Assembly: GCA_965240325.2 (NCBI GenBank) | Contig: OZ251233.1 | Coordinates: forward strand, 62,001 to 126,000 | Length of the DNA stretch: 64,000 nt | Source of the DNA: Rebecca billardiae RCC1528 | Taxonomy: Eukaryota > Haptophyta | Direction of reading: 5' to 3' | In this document: piece after piece, positions 8,252 through 17,681 of the stretch | Numbering within the stretch: position 1 is the stretch's first letter | Layout: every line of letters begins with the position of its first letter | Position numbers and translations under genes: made by a program | The notes under the pieces: model-generated | Databases searched by the model: none | What the model was told of the DNA's origin: nothing | The model's input: only the letters and a program-made list of their open reading frames with translations

Positions 8252-11200
8252 ATGGACCCGCCGCCGCGCGGCGACGACGGCGAGTCGGCCGGCGAGCCCG
8301 AGGTGTACAGCGCTGGGCTCGGCGCGCTGCGCGCCGCGCAGACGACGCTCGCCGCGCTCGACCACGCCGCCGTCGACCGCGGCACGCTCCCCTCGCACCT
8401 CAAGTCCACGCTCTCGCGCACGCCGCGCGCCGAGCGCGCCGAGCGCTCGCGCCCCACGCCGCCCTCGCACGCGCCGTCGCACTCGCCGCGCGACGCCGAG
8501 CGGCGCGCGGCGCGCGACGGGCCCGCGATCGAGCCCACGGGCACGGGCGGCCCGCGCGCCGACACGGCCGACGCGCCGCACGCGCGCGCGCGCGCGCGCG
8601 CGCTCGCGGACGCGCTCGAGGCGTGCGCGCACACGCGCACACAGGCGGCGGTCGCGGCGGAGGAGGCGGCGGCGCCGACGGCAGCCGCGGCCGAGCCGTG
8701 CGGGGAGGACGAGTGGACCGAGGGTGGCGGCGCGTGCGCGCTGGGCTTCTGCCTCGGCGCCGAGTCCGCCTCTCTCGACTATGGCGGCTGGCCGCACACG
8801 ACGGGCGGCGAGGGCGAGGGCGAGGGCGAGGGCGGCGGCGGCGGCGCGGCGGCGGTGGAGGCGGGCGTCGCGGGGTCGGGGCCGCCGGCGGTGGGGCCGG
8901 CGGGCACGCAGCTGCTGCCGGGCTCGGGGAGCGACGCCCCGCCCGCGGCCGACACCCCGCCGCAGGAGGCGGCGGCGCCCGCTGCTGCCGCCGCCCGCGC
9001 GCAGGCCGCGCCCGCCGCGCCCGCCGCGCCCGCACCCGGCGGCGCGCGGAGCGCCGAGCGGCCGCCGAGCGCGGGCACGGCGGCCGCGATGACGCCCGGG
9101 GCGCAGGCGGGTGCTGTGCACGCGCGCGAGGCCGACGCCGCGTGCGCCGTGCTCCCACCGCCGCGGCCGCAGATGCCGGCCTCGGCTGCCGCGCCGCTCG
9201 CCTCGCCGCGGCCGCCGGCGCAGCAGCCGCAGCAGCCGCAGCAGGAGCCGCCGCAGCCGCAGCCGCAGCCGCAGCCGCAGCAGCCGCAGCCGCAGCCGCA
9301 GCCGCAGCCGCAGCAGCCGCAGCCGCAGCAGCAGCCGCAGCAGCAGCCGCAGCAGGAGCCGCAGCAGGAGCAGCCGCAGCCGCAGCCGCAGCCGCAGCCG
9401 CAGCCGCAGCCGCAGCCGCAGCCGCAGCCGCAGCCGCAGCCGCAGCCGCAGCCGCAGCCGCAGCCGCAGCCGCAGCCGCAGCCGCAGCCGCAGCCGCACG
9501 GCCGCTCGCCGGCGGCGGCGCCGCCGCCGACCGCGCCAGTCGCGCCGAGCCCCTCGGCCGCGCGCTTCCTCCCGTCGCTGCTCTCCGGCTCGCCGCGCAC
9601 GCTCGACGTCTCGCCGGCCGCGCAGCCCGCGCCCACGCCATCCGCCCCCTCAGCCGCGCGCGACGGCGGCAGCGGCGGCGCCGACCGCGCGGAGGGGCAG
9701 CATGCGCCGCCGGGCCGGGGGGCGGGGCCGCGCTCGGCGCCCACGCCGCTCGCAGACGACGCCACGCCGGGCGGCGCGCGGTACGGCCGCGCGTTCGCGC
9801 CCCCCAGCCTTGACGGCGCGCCGTGCACCGCGGCCGCCACCGCCGCCGCCACGCCCGCGCGAGCCACGCAGCCCTCCGCGGCCGCCCGCCCAGCTGGCGC
9901 GCCCGGCGCCGAGCAGCACGGCACCGAGGGCGGGCCCAGCGCTGCCGCGCACCCCGGGGGCGGGGCGTGCGCGTCCGGCCACGCGCCGGGTGCGCCCGCG
10001 GCCGCCGGCGGCGGCGGCAGCGCTGCCGCGGCGGAGGGCGCCGAGCGCGCGCCTCCGGCCGCGCCATCCGCGCCTTCACTCGCGGCCGCGCGGTCGCCCC
10101 GGCTGCACCACGCGGCCGATGCGGCCGATGCGGCCTCTCCCGATGCGGCCTCTCCCGATGCGGCCTCTCCCGATGCGGCCTCTCCCGATGCGGCCTCGGC
10201 GGACGCCGCGCCCGCCTGCGAGGGCGAGCGCGCCGCCGGGCGCGCCGGGGACGCCGCGCCCGCCGCGCCCGCCGCGCCCGCCATCTCGGCGCTCGGGCCG
10301 CTCTGGCCGTCGCCTGACGCGCAGGCGGCGCCGCCCTACCCCTACCCCGACTCGCTGGGCGCGGCGCCGCCCTCCGCCCCGGGGCCGGTGCCGGCCGAGC
10401 GGCGCGCGAGCGGCGGTGCGGACGGGTGCGCGCGTGCGAGCGCCGAGGTCGGCCGCCTGGGCCCCGGCCCCGGCCCCAGCCCCAGCCCCAGCCCCAGCCT
10501 GACGGAGCAGTGGGGCCGTGCGCGGCAGCGCTCGCTGCTCAGCCCGGGGGCGGAGGAGGCGGAGGCGGCGGAGGCGGCGGAGGAGGGCCCTTTCTCCCTC
10601 GCGCGCCCCGAGGAGGCGGGTGCGGCGGGTGCGGCGGGTGCGGCGGATGCGGCGGGGCCGGAGGCGGGGCCTGAAGGCGGGCGCGGCGGCGCACGGCCGC
10701 ACGGCGCAGCGGGCGGCGCACGCGCGGGCGCGCGCCAGGGCGCAGGCGCGGCCGACGCGGCGGCGCTGGCGGCGGACGGAGCAGCGGCGGCGGCGGCGGC
10801 CGAGCTGCCGCCGCCCTCGCAGCCGCCGCCCTCGCCGCTGGCCTCGGAGGGCACGCAGCACGGCGCGCGGGGCGGCGGTGCGCGCTGCCTGTGCCCTGCC
10901 ACCCTCAGCGCCACGCCCGCCCCCTCGCCCGCCGCGGCGCGCGCCGCGCCGCTGAGCCTTCTGCCGGCAGCGGCGGCGGGCCGCGCGGCGGCCCTCGGCG
11001 CCGCGCCGGCCGCCGGCCACGAGCCGAGCGCCGCGTGCGGCGCGCTCGCAGCCGGCTGCGCGGCCGAGCGGGCGGCCGTCGAGATCCTCGCCGCCGCGAC
11101 GCCGCCGCCCGCCAGCCTCGGCCTCACGGAGGGCGCGGAGGGCGCGGAGGGGACGACCGAGTGGCCGCCCCTGCTCCCGCCGACGCCACACCCGCCGCCG

Positions 11201-14200
11201 CTGGCCGCGCGCGCGGGCTCGCACGGCGGCGGCGGTGGCGGTGGGGCCGCACGCGCCGCGGCAGGCGCCGACGCGGAGGCCGCTGCTGCGGCGGCAGTGC
11301 CCGAGGGCGCGCCCTCTGCCCGCGAGGCCGACAGCGACGACGACGGCGCCAGCACACAGCCCGCTGATGAGCCCGGCGCACTCGGCGGCGCGGCGTGCGC
11401 GCAGCGCGACGGCCGCGGCGGCGCGGAGGGCGGCGCAGCGGCGCGCGCGGCCGGCGGCACGGACGCACCGCCCGAGGCCGCTGCTGCGCGCGAGCCGCTG
11501 CCGCCGCCGGGCTCGTGGCTACCCGCCGGGCGCGCGGCGCTGAGCGCGGGCGGGGGCACGGAGGGCGCGGGCGCAGCCACAGAGCCGCTGCCAAGCCCGA
11601 CGCCGCCGCGCGCTCGCGCCGCGCCGCGCGCGCGCGCGGCCGGCGGCGGGGCGACGCCGACGCGCGGCGTGCGGACGCTGAGCGGCGCGCTGGGCCAGCC
11701 CGGGGCAGTCATCGACCTGTGCGCCTCCTCGCCGCCCGCACGCGCCAGCCCCACCGCCCCAGGCCACCGCGCAGCAGAAACCGATGCCGACGCCGACGCC
11801 GACGCGGACGCGGACGAGGACGCGGACGCGGATGCGGGCGCGCTGCCCGCGCCGCGCGGCGGCGGTGGCGAGGGCGGCGGCGCGGCGGCGGCAGCGGTGG
11901 GCGGCGCGCGGCGCGCTGTGCCGCCGAGCCCGGCGCCGCTGCCGCCGCCGTCCCACCGGCCCAGCCCCCGCCCCAGCCAGCAGGCCACGGAGGTCGACCC
12001 GCTCGCGGCCGCAGAGGCGGCGGCCGCCACGGCCGCCGCGGCCGCGGCCGCGCACGCGCGCGCCCTCGCAGCCGCAGCGGCGGCGGCGGACGCGGCGTGG
12101 GCGGCGGCGCTGGGCACCGATCGGCCCGGCGCGCCGGCCGGGCGCGGCGGCTGGGGCGCAGCGGAGCGCGCGGCCGAGCGCGCCGCTGCGCAGGACGCGG
12201 GCGCGGCGGGCTCGGCTGACGCGCCGAGGCGTGCGTTGGGCGCTGCGCCGCAGCAGCCGCCGCAGCCGCAGCCGCAGCCGCAGCCGCAGCCGCAGCCGCA
12301 GCCGCAGCCGCAGCCGCAGCCGCAGCCGGAGGCGGAGGCGGAGGCGTGGCTGGCGGAGGCGGAGGCGGAGGCGCTCGGCTTCGCCGACGCGATGACGCAG
12401 CCCCTGCCTGGCTCCGAGGACGTGCTGCCGCCTCCGCCCCCAGCCAGGGCCCCGCCCCAGCAGCCCAACGCCCACGCCCGCGAGGCGCTCGAGGCGCGCG
12501 GGGGCGCGCGGCCGCGCGGGGCGCGCGCGGGGCAGCAGCGCGCGCGCGGCGGCTGGGCGGGCGGCGGAGGCGGGGACACGGAGGAGGGTTACCTGCTGGG
12601 CGGCAGACCCGCGGCCGGCGGCGCGGCTGCGGCGAGCGCCGCCGCCGCGCGCAGGTCCGCCGCAGCGGGCGCCGCCGAGCCCGCGCACCGCGCACCACTG
12701 CCGCCCGCGCGCGGCGCGCGCGCTCTCGCGCCGCGCGCGCGCAGCGCCGGCGCCGGCGCCGGCAGCCCCGAGAGCCGCAGCCGCTCGCGCTCGCGCAGCC
12801 GCGGGCGCAGCACGGCGCGCTCGTCGCCGACGGCCACGCCGTCGCCGCCCACCGAGCCGCCCGCGCGGCCGGCGCCTGCGCCGGCGGGCGCGGCGCGCGG
12901 CGCGCCCGGCGCTGCGGCCGCGCCGCCGCGCGGCGCGCGCGCGGGCGGCGGCGCGGCGGGCGGCCGCGCGGCCGCGCCCGCCGGCCAGGCGGCGCGCCCC
13001 TCGCCCCCCGCGCGCACGCCGCCCTCCTGCGCGCGCGAGCCCGGCCGCGAGCGCTCGCCGCGCGCCGCGCTGCCCACGGTCGCGCCGTGGCCGGCTGGGT
13101 GGCGGCCGGGCGTGCGGCACTCCAAGTGTGTGCACCGGGGCTGCACGCTGTGCCGACGCAAGGCGTGGGCGGCGCTCACGCCCGCGCAGCGCGCGGCCGT
13201 GCTGCGCTCGGCGACGGGCGCGCCGCCGCCGCCGCGCGAGCGCTGCAGCGGCGGCGGCGAACGCGGCGAACGCGGCAGCGCGCGCGCCGAGCGCGCCGCC
13301 TCGGCCGCGCCGCCCGTGCCCGGCGCGCGCGCGCGCGCGCCCGCGGCGGTGGCCGGCTCGGCGGCGGCAGCAGCGCCGCCGCCGCCGCCGCCGCCGACAC
13401 AGGTCGAGCCAGCCGGCGGCGCGGCGGAGGGCCTCGGCCGCGGCGCGTGGCGGCGGCGGCGGCGCGGCTGCGCGGAGTGCGGCTTCAGCGGCCGCGGCTG
13501 CGACGCCTGCCCCGCGCGCGAGGCCGCCGCCGAGGCCGCCGCGCGCGTCGCGCTCGCCGCCGCGCCGCCGGCCGCCGACGCCGCCGCCGACGCTGCGCGC
13601 GCAGCGGCGCGCAAGCGGGCGCGCGCGCCCTCGCCGCCGCGCGCCGCCGCCGCGCGCAAGCGGCCGGCCGCGGCCGCGGCCGCGCCGAGCGCCACGCCGC
13701 GCGCCGCCGGCCGCGCCGCCGCGCCCGCCAAGCGTGCTCGAGACGCGACGCCGCCGTCCACGCCGCGGCCGCGCGGCGGCGCGCGGCGCGAGGCGCCGCC
13801 GCCGCCGCGCGCGAGCGCCGCCGCCGCGCGCGGCCGCGCGGGCGGCTCGCCCTCCCTGCCGCTGGCCGGCGTGTTCGCGCTGCTCACGCGCTTTGGGGCC
13901 GATACTGGCGCGCACTCCGCGCTGTCCGCCGCGCGCGCCTCGCTGCGCGCCCTGGGGTGCGTCGAGCTGGGCCTGGACGAGGCGGAGTGCGCGCTCCACT
14001 GCGCCGCGGAGGGCGGCGCGGAGCTGAGCCAAGCGCTGCGCGCGGCGGCCGAGGCCGGCGGCGGCGGCGCGGAGGCGGGCGGCAACGGCGGCGCCGACGA
14101 CGCGGGTGCGTCGTGCCGCCGCTGCGCGCCGTGCTCGGTGCGCGTGCCGCTGGGCCGCACGCTCGTCGTCTCGGGGCCGGAGCGCGCGGCCACACTCAAG

Positions 14201-14983
14201 GTCTGGTGGGCGCTGGCCGCGGGCGTGCCTGTCGTGAGCGCCGCGTGGCTCGGCGCGTGCGAGGGCGCGGGCGCGCGCTTGCCGCTCGCGCCCTACTTGC
14301 TGCAGCCGCCGCACGCGCCGCTGCCCGCGGCGGCGCGCGGCTCGCGCGCGCCGCCGCCGCCGCGCCGCCGCTCGGCGGACGGCGCCGACGACGAGGGCGC
14401 TCCGAGCGCGCCCACGCTCGGCGCGGACGGCTGGCGTCTGGCGGGGCACCCGGTGCTCGCGCCCGCCTTCGCAAGCGTCGCGAGCGCGCCCGCGCCCGCG
14501 GCGCGCGGCGGCGCGCTCGGCGTGCGCGCGCGCCCGCCCGCGCCCGGCACGTGGGCCGCGCGCCGCCGCGCGTACGAGCAGCTCGCGCGCATGGCGATGG
14601 GCGCGCGCGGAGGCGGCGGCGCGCACACGCACGCGGCGCTCGAGGTGCGCGGGGCGGCGTGGGAGCCGTCGGCGGCGCGCCGCGCCGCGGCCTCGGCCGA
14701 GCCGCGCGAGGCCCGTGCTGCCGCTGGTGCTGCCGCGCAGCTGCTGCTCGTCGAGAGCGCCGAGCACTGCGCGGCACAGGCGGCGGCGCTGCGCGCGGCC
14801 GCGCCGCCGGGCGCGCGCGCGCCCGTGGTGCGCGACTTGGGCTGGCTGAAGGCGGTGCTCGCGCGGCAGGCGCTGCTGCCGCACGAGCTGGACGGCCAGG
14901 ACGGCGACAGCGAGGACGACGAGCAGGCGGGGGCGGAGGGCACGCCGCTCGGCTCGGAGCGCTGCTGCTCGTCCGACTACTGA
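8252..14983 (+). CDS. Giant low-complexity protein with C-terminal BRCT region
   Basis: A single open frame of 2243 residues from ATG 8252 ('MDPPPRGDDGESAGEPEVYS'). Most is disordered Ala/Pro/Gly-rich sequence with Gln-Pro tracts (about residues 327-415 and 1333-1360) and five-residue 'DAASP' repeats. Two cysteine modules precede the folded end: 'KCVHRGCTLCRRKAW' (about residue 1624) and 'CAECGFSGRGCDACP' (about 1740), both probably zinc-binding. A Lys/Arg-rich stretch with 'RKRARAP' and 'KRPAAA' follows as likely nuclear localisation signals. Residues about 1868-2015 look like a BRCT domain ('TLVVSGPERA' then 'LKVWWALAAGVPVVSAAWLG'). A second BRCT-like half ('LLLVESAEH', 'VVRDLGWLKAVLA') lies at about 2165-2205. 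Tandem BRCTs bind phosphopeptides in DNA-damage mediators such as 53BP1 and MDC1. That role here is inference. Confidence 0.7.
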   Translation: MDPPPRGDDGESAGEPEVYSAGLGALRAAQTTLAALDHAAVDRGTLPSHLKSTLSRTPRAERAERSRPTPPSHAPSHSPRDAERRAARDGPAIEPTGTGGPRADTADAPHARARARALADALEACAHTRTQAAVAAEEAAAPTAAAAEPCGEDEWTEGGGACALGFCLGAESASLDYGGWPHTTGGEGEGEGEGGGGGAAAVEAGVAGSGPPAVGPAGTQLLPGSGSDAPPAADTPPQEAAAPAAAAARAQAAPAAPAAPAPGGARSAERPPSAGTAAAMTPGAQAGAVHAREADAACAVLPPPRPQMPASAAAPLASPRPPAQQPQQPQQEPPQPQPQPQPQQPQPQPQPQPQQPQPQQQPQQQPQQEPQQEQPQPQPQPQPQPQPQPQPQPQPQPQPQPQPQPQPQPQPQPQPHGRSPAAAPPPTAPVAPSPSAARFLPSLLSGSPRTLDVSPAAQPAPTPSAPSAARDGGSGGADRAEGQHAPPGRGAGPRSAPTPLADDATPGGARYGRAFAPPSLDGAPCTAAATAAATPARATQPSAAARPAGAPGAEQHGTEGGPSAAAHPGGGACASGHAPGAPAAAGGGGSAAAAEGAERAPPAAPSAPSLAAARSPRLHHAADAADAASPDAASPDAASPDAASPDAASADAAPACEGERAAGRAGDAAPAAPAAPAISALGPLWPSPDAQAAPPYPYPDSLGAAPPSAPGPVPAERRASGGADGCARASAEVGRLGPGPGPSPSPSPSLTEQWGRARQRSLLSPGAEEAEAAEAAEEGPFSLARPEEAGAAGAAGAADAAGPEAGPEGGRGGARPHGAAGGARAGARQGAGAADAAALAADGAAAAAAAELPPPSQPPPSPLASEGTQHGARGGGARCLCPATLSATPAPSPAAARAAPLSLLPAAAAGRAAALGAAPAAGHEPSAACGALAAGCAAERAAVEILAAATPPPASLGLTEGAEGAEGTTEWPPLLPPTPHPPPLAARAGSHGGGGGGGAARAAAGADAEAAAAAAVPEGAPSAREADSDDDGASTQPADEPGALGGAACAQRDGRGGAEGGAAARAAGGTDAPPEAAAAREPLPPPGSWLPAGRAALSAGGGTEGAGAATEPLPSPTPPRARAAPRARAAGGGATPTRGVRTLSGALGQPGAVIDLCASSPPARASPTAPGHRAAETDADADADADADEDADADAGALPAPRGGGGEGGGAAAAAVGGARRAVPPSPAPLPPPSHRPSPRPSQQATEVDPLAAAEAAAATAAAAAAAHARALAAAAAAADAAWAAALGTDRPGAPAGRGGWGAAERAAERAAAQDAGAAGSADAPRRALGAAPQQPPQPQPQPQPQPQPQPQPQPQPQPEAEAEAWLAEAEAEALGFADAMTQPLPGSEDVLPPPPPARAPPQQPNAHAREALEARGGARPRGARAGQQRARGGWAGGGGGDTEEGYLLGGRPAAGGAAAASAAAARRSAAAGAAEPAHRAPLPPARGARALAPRARSAGAGAGSPESRSRSRSRSRGRSTARSSPTATPSPPTEPPARPAPAPAGAARGAPGAAAAPPRGARAGGGAAGGRAAAPAGQAARPSPPARTPPSCAREPGRERSPRAALPTVAPWPAGWRPGVRHSKCVHRGCTLCRRKAWAALTPAQRAAVLRSATGAPPPPRERCSGGGERGERGSARAERAASAAPPVPGARARAPAAVAGSAAAAAPPPPPPPTQVEPAGGAAEGLGRGAWRRRRRGCAECGFSGRGCDACPAREAAAEAAARVALAAAPPAADAAADAARAAARKRARAPSPPRAAAARKRPAAAAAAPSATPRAAGRAAAPAKRARDATPPSTPRPRGGARREAPPPPRASAAAARGRAGGSPSLPLAGVFALLTRFGADTGAHSALSAARASLRALGCVELGLDEAECALHCAAEGGAELSQALRAAAEAGGGGAEAGGNGGADDAGASCRRCAPCSVRVPLGRTLVVSGPERAATLKVWWALAAGVPVVSAAWLGACEGAGARLPLAPYLLQPPHAPLPAAARGSRAPPPPRRRSADGADDEGAPSAPTLGADGWRLAGHPVLAPAFASVASAPAPAARGGALGVRARPPAPGTWAARRRAYEQLARMAMGARGGGGAHTHAALEVRGAAWEPSAARRAAASAEPREARAAAGAAAQLLLVESAEHCAAQAAALRAAAPPGARAPVVRDLGWLKAVLARQALLPHELDGQDGDSEDDEQAGAEGTPLGSERCCSSDY
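9231..9497 (+). repeat. CAGCCG hexanucleotide tract (Gln-Pro)
   Basis: About 267 bases of CAGCCG with CAG interruptions encode a Gln-Pro tract in the BRCT protein. The array is purest at 9376-9497. Frame-neutral expansion and contraction are expected. Confidence 0.95.
10117..10198 (+). repeat. 15-bp tandem repeat in the BRCT gene
   Basis: Four to five copies of a 15-base unit (GATGCGGCCTCTCCC) encode 'DAASP' repeats. The copies are identical, suggesting recent slippage. Confidence 0.9.
12250..12328 (+). repeat. Second CAGCCG tract
   Basis: About 79 bases of CAGCCG encode a second Gln-Pro run, followed by GAGGCG repeats encoding Glu-Ala. Confidence 0.9.
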
Positions 14984-15046
14984 GGCTGAGCGCAGCGCAT
15001 GGCGATCATCGATATATTGACTGACGCCGTGTATCAGAATCAGTTA

Positions 15047-15954
15047 GGCCTGTTTTATTTCTACGAGAGCCCAACGGCGACATTCGCCAAAACCGGGTAA
15101 AATGGCGGCTTGCCCGCTGGTGGTGGGTTCCGGCGCGATTGCGGAGTAGGGATGGCACGTCGTTGGCGCATGTTCGTACTAGGGCGCTGAGCTGCAGCGA
15201 AAGGTGTTACCAAGGCATGCTGCTTAGCCTTGCCATGGTGCTTCGCCATGACACAGAGGTCACTCGCAGCGCACGGCGGTGTGACGATCGCCGCGCCGCG
15301 GCGGCAAACCGCAGTTGCGGGCGCGCTGCGAGCTGCAAGCACTCTGCCTTGGCTGCGTCGCGCCCGTGTCAGTTGTTGAACCAGGATTGTTGAACAACCG
15401 ATGGGCTGCAAACGATACCAGCTACACTCGCTCCGCCGCCACTTCCTTGTCGAGCGTGAGATGCTTCCGTTGCGTGCGCTCGCATGCAGCTTGCCGCCTG
15501 CATTTGAACGTGGTCACGGCAGGTTGGTGGGCTGGTTGCTCAGGCCTCCTCGGCGTAGATGACGACAGGGTGCGTGCCACGCGCACCCATGACGCGGGAA
15601 AGGCGTGCACACGCGTCCTCGCGCATCTGGCAGGCTGCAGTCTTGGCCAAGATGATGCCAGAACAAGCCTGCCAGTGCCTCGCCGCGCGGGCGCGAGCGC
15701 GCAGAGAGATCTGGCTTCTGACCCGTGCTCTTCAGTGTACCTCGTGTGCGACGACGACGAGGCGGACGAGCGCCGCAACTGGATTCCTGCACTCACCGGT
15801 CACCGAGGAGTGCAGGAATCGCATTCCTCGCGCACGCCGGGGCCGCCATCGGCCGTGAGAGGTACACTGAACGGGGCGTGACACCGATTCCCACTGGGGC
15901 ACGGGTTTGTCGCCGTGACATAGTAAATGGAATCTGGTAGAAATAAAACAGGCC
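15047..15954. mobile_element. 908-bp terminal-inverted-repeat element
   Basis: Bases 15047-15064 (GGCCTGTTTTATTTCTAC) are perfectly repeated in inverse at 15937-15954. The match extends to about 22 bases with one mismatch. The interior has only short ORFs on both strands with no recognisable transposase, so it looks non-autonomous. I cannot identify a target-site duplication, so the family stays open. Confidence 0.7.
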
Positions 15955-17681
15955 GCTAGCCGAGTGACGAATCGTGGTATCCTGCTGGTACTATAGCAAC
16001 CGTATAGCTAGCAGCATAGGCAGGCACTGCTAGGCAGCAGCGCGCCAAGGGCCGTAAGCGCGCCTCGCACCACCCGAACTCTGAAGGCGGACCGTGCCCC
16101 TGGTATCGGCGCAGATCTGGCCCTCGACTCACGAGGCACGAAATCGAATGCCGCGCGGTGTGACGCACTGTCAACTGTGCCACTCGCGTGCCCGCGGGTG
16201 CTCCGACGATCCGGCGGACGGATCACGCGGCGCCCGCCCGGCGGTCCAGTAGTCTCACTCTCGCGTCTCCGCGAGACCGGCTCAACAACCGACAGGCGAC
16301 ACCCCCTGGCCGACGATCCGTCCCCCTGCGTGAGGCGGCTCCGGGGTCCGACAGGCACGGGCAGGGGCCCGGCCCGGCCGCGAATCACCCGCCGCGGTCT
16401 CCGAGTCAAGGCGCGACTCATGCACCAATGCAGCTGCTGACACGTCGTCGTGATGGTCATCCACTCGCACGATGACGTGAACGGCAAGACAGGCAGGCGC
16501 ATGCGTCCGTGTCGACCGCCATCGCCGGCGTACGAGGCGGTGCGGGCTCCAGCGCCTGGACCAGCGTGCGCGTTTTTTTAAAAGGTGCAGCGCCGCGAGG
16601 TGGCACAATATTGAAAGTTGAGACTCGACTTTGTCATCAATATACGTTTTGACATTTTGGACCGCTGCCGGCGACGCTTCGTCCACGTTCCCCTACAGTT
16701 TGCACTTTGCGCAGCCGATTGTTCCGGCAACAGACGGGGCAAGGACGGGGAGAGCTCATGATCAGAGCTGCAACTTCCCCAGGTGCAGCGACTGCAGCCG
16801 CAGATTCTTCTGCCGAGGCGCTGGGTGCGAATCCGCATCTGCCGCCGAACTCGCGGTGCCAGCCCCTCGCCGTGCGTGGCGGCATGCTCGCCTTCGCGCT
16901 GCCGTTCGACGTGGAGTCATCGCTGGCGTTCAATGGAGCCGATCCGTCGCACGAGCGCCAGCCGTTCAAACCAGCCTCGCTGCCGACGCGCGCCGCCGCG
17001 CGGCCCGCCGTGCCGGCCGCCACGAGGCCGCCGCCACACTTTGCGGTTGCCGAGCAGCACGTGCCGGCAACACAGCCCCTCGCGGGCTCAGCGAGCATCC
17101 AACGATCGCGGAGCTTCTCGGACGGCATGCATTGGCGTCTCGCGGCGGGCGAGCGCGACAACTGCGCGCTCGTCCGGGCTGCTGACGGCTTTGTGCAGCG
17201 CGCACACCGCGGTGACTTGTAGCCACGACTGCATGCGCACCGACGGTGGCTGGGCGCGGCATGTCGCATCGGCGAGGGAGAGCCGTGCGACGTGGCGTGG
17301 CAATAGGGGCATACTTGACCACGTGCGCGCGCTCGATCTGGCGCGGCGGGGACGATTGTCGCAGGCGGCTTGGCAGGCGCGCTGCACGTGCGCGACGACG
17401 ACGAGCGCCCCGAGCGGCTGCGGCACTGATGCAGTGTGCGAGGGCCGTCAGCGCCGCGCAAGAGGAGCTGGCTCCGGTGCGCCGATCCATGGGCCGCGTC
17501 CTTACATGTCACCGCAGTGATTACCGCGCGCACGGCATCAGACAACGAATCGCGCTGCTGTCTGTGGCAGTGTTGACTGTTGTGATGCCTCGGCTGCGGT
17601 GCTATCACTTATCAGTATCACTACTGCTACTGATCAGTGATCAGTTCAGCTCATAATGAATCGTCATAACGACTATATCGT
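15955..17681. other. Accessory region, no supported gene
   Basis: GC is moderate and several ORFs of 100-320 residues overlap on both strands. The most protein-like are a plus-strand frame at 16707-17222 ('GGMLAFALPFDVESSLAFNG') and a short minus-strand frame near 16600-16686 ('VKTYIDDKVESQLSILCH'). Neither has a family match that I recognise, and stops interrupt them. They may be decayed mobile-element or gene remnants. Confidence 0.35.

Noticed and set aside
9231-9497. CRISPR-like array
   Set aside because: A pure hexanucleotide tract with no spacers; the genome is eukaryotic by its introns. No CRISPR array was seen anywhere.
6875-9499. Long minus-strand ORF continuing upstream of the phospholipase-like gene through a Leu-Arg repeat
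   Set aside because: The 'RLRLRL' run is the antisense of the CAGCCG tract in the BRCT gene; the real gene starts at 8145 and its exon junction is well supported.
8779-14884. Very long antisense ORFs opposite the BRCT gene, including a 'GCGCGC' peptide
   Set aside because: GC-rich codons leave few stops on any frame; the products are Arg/Ala/Gly-Cys noise with no domain.
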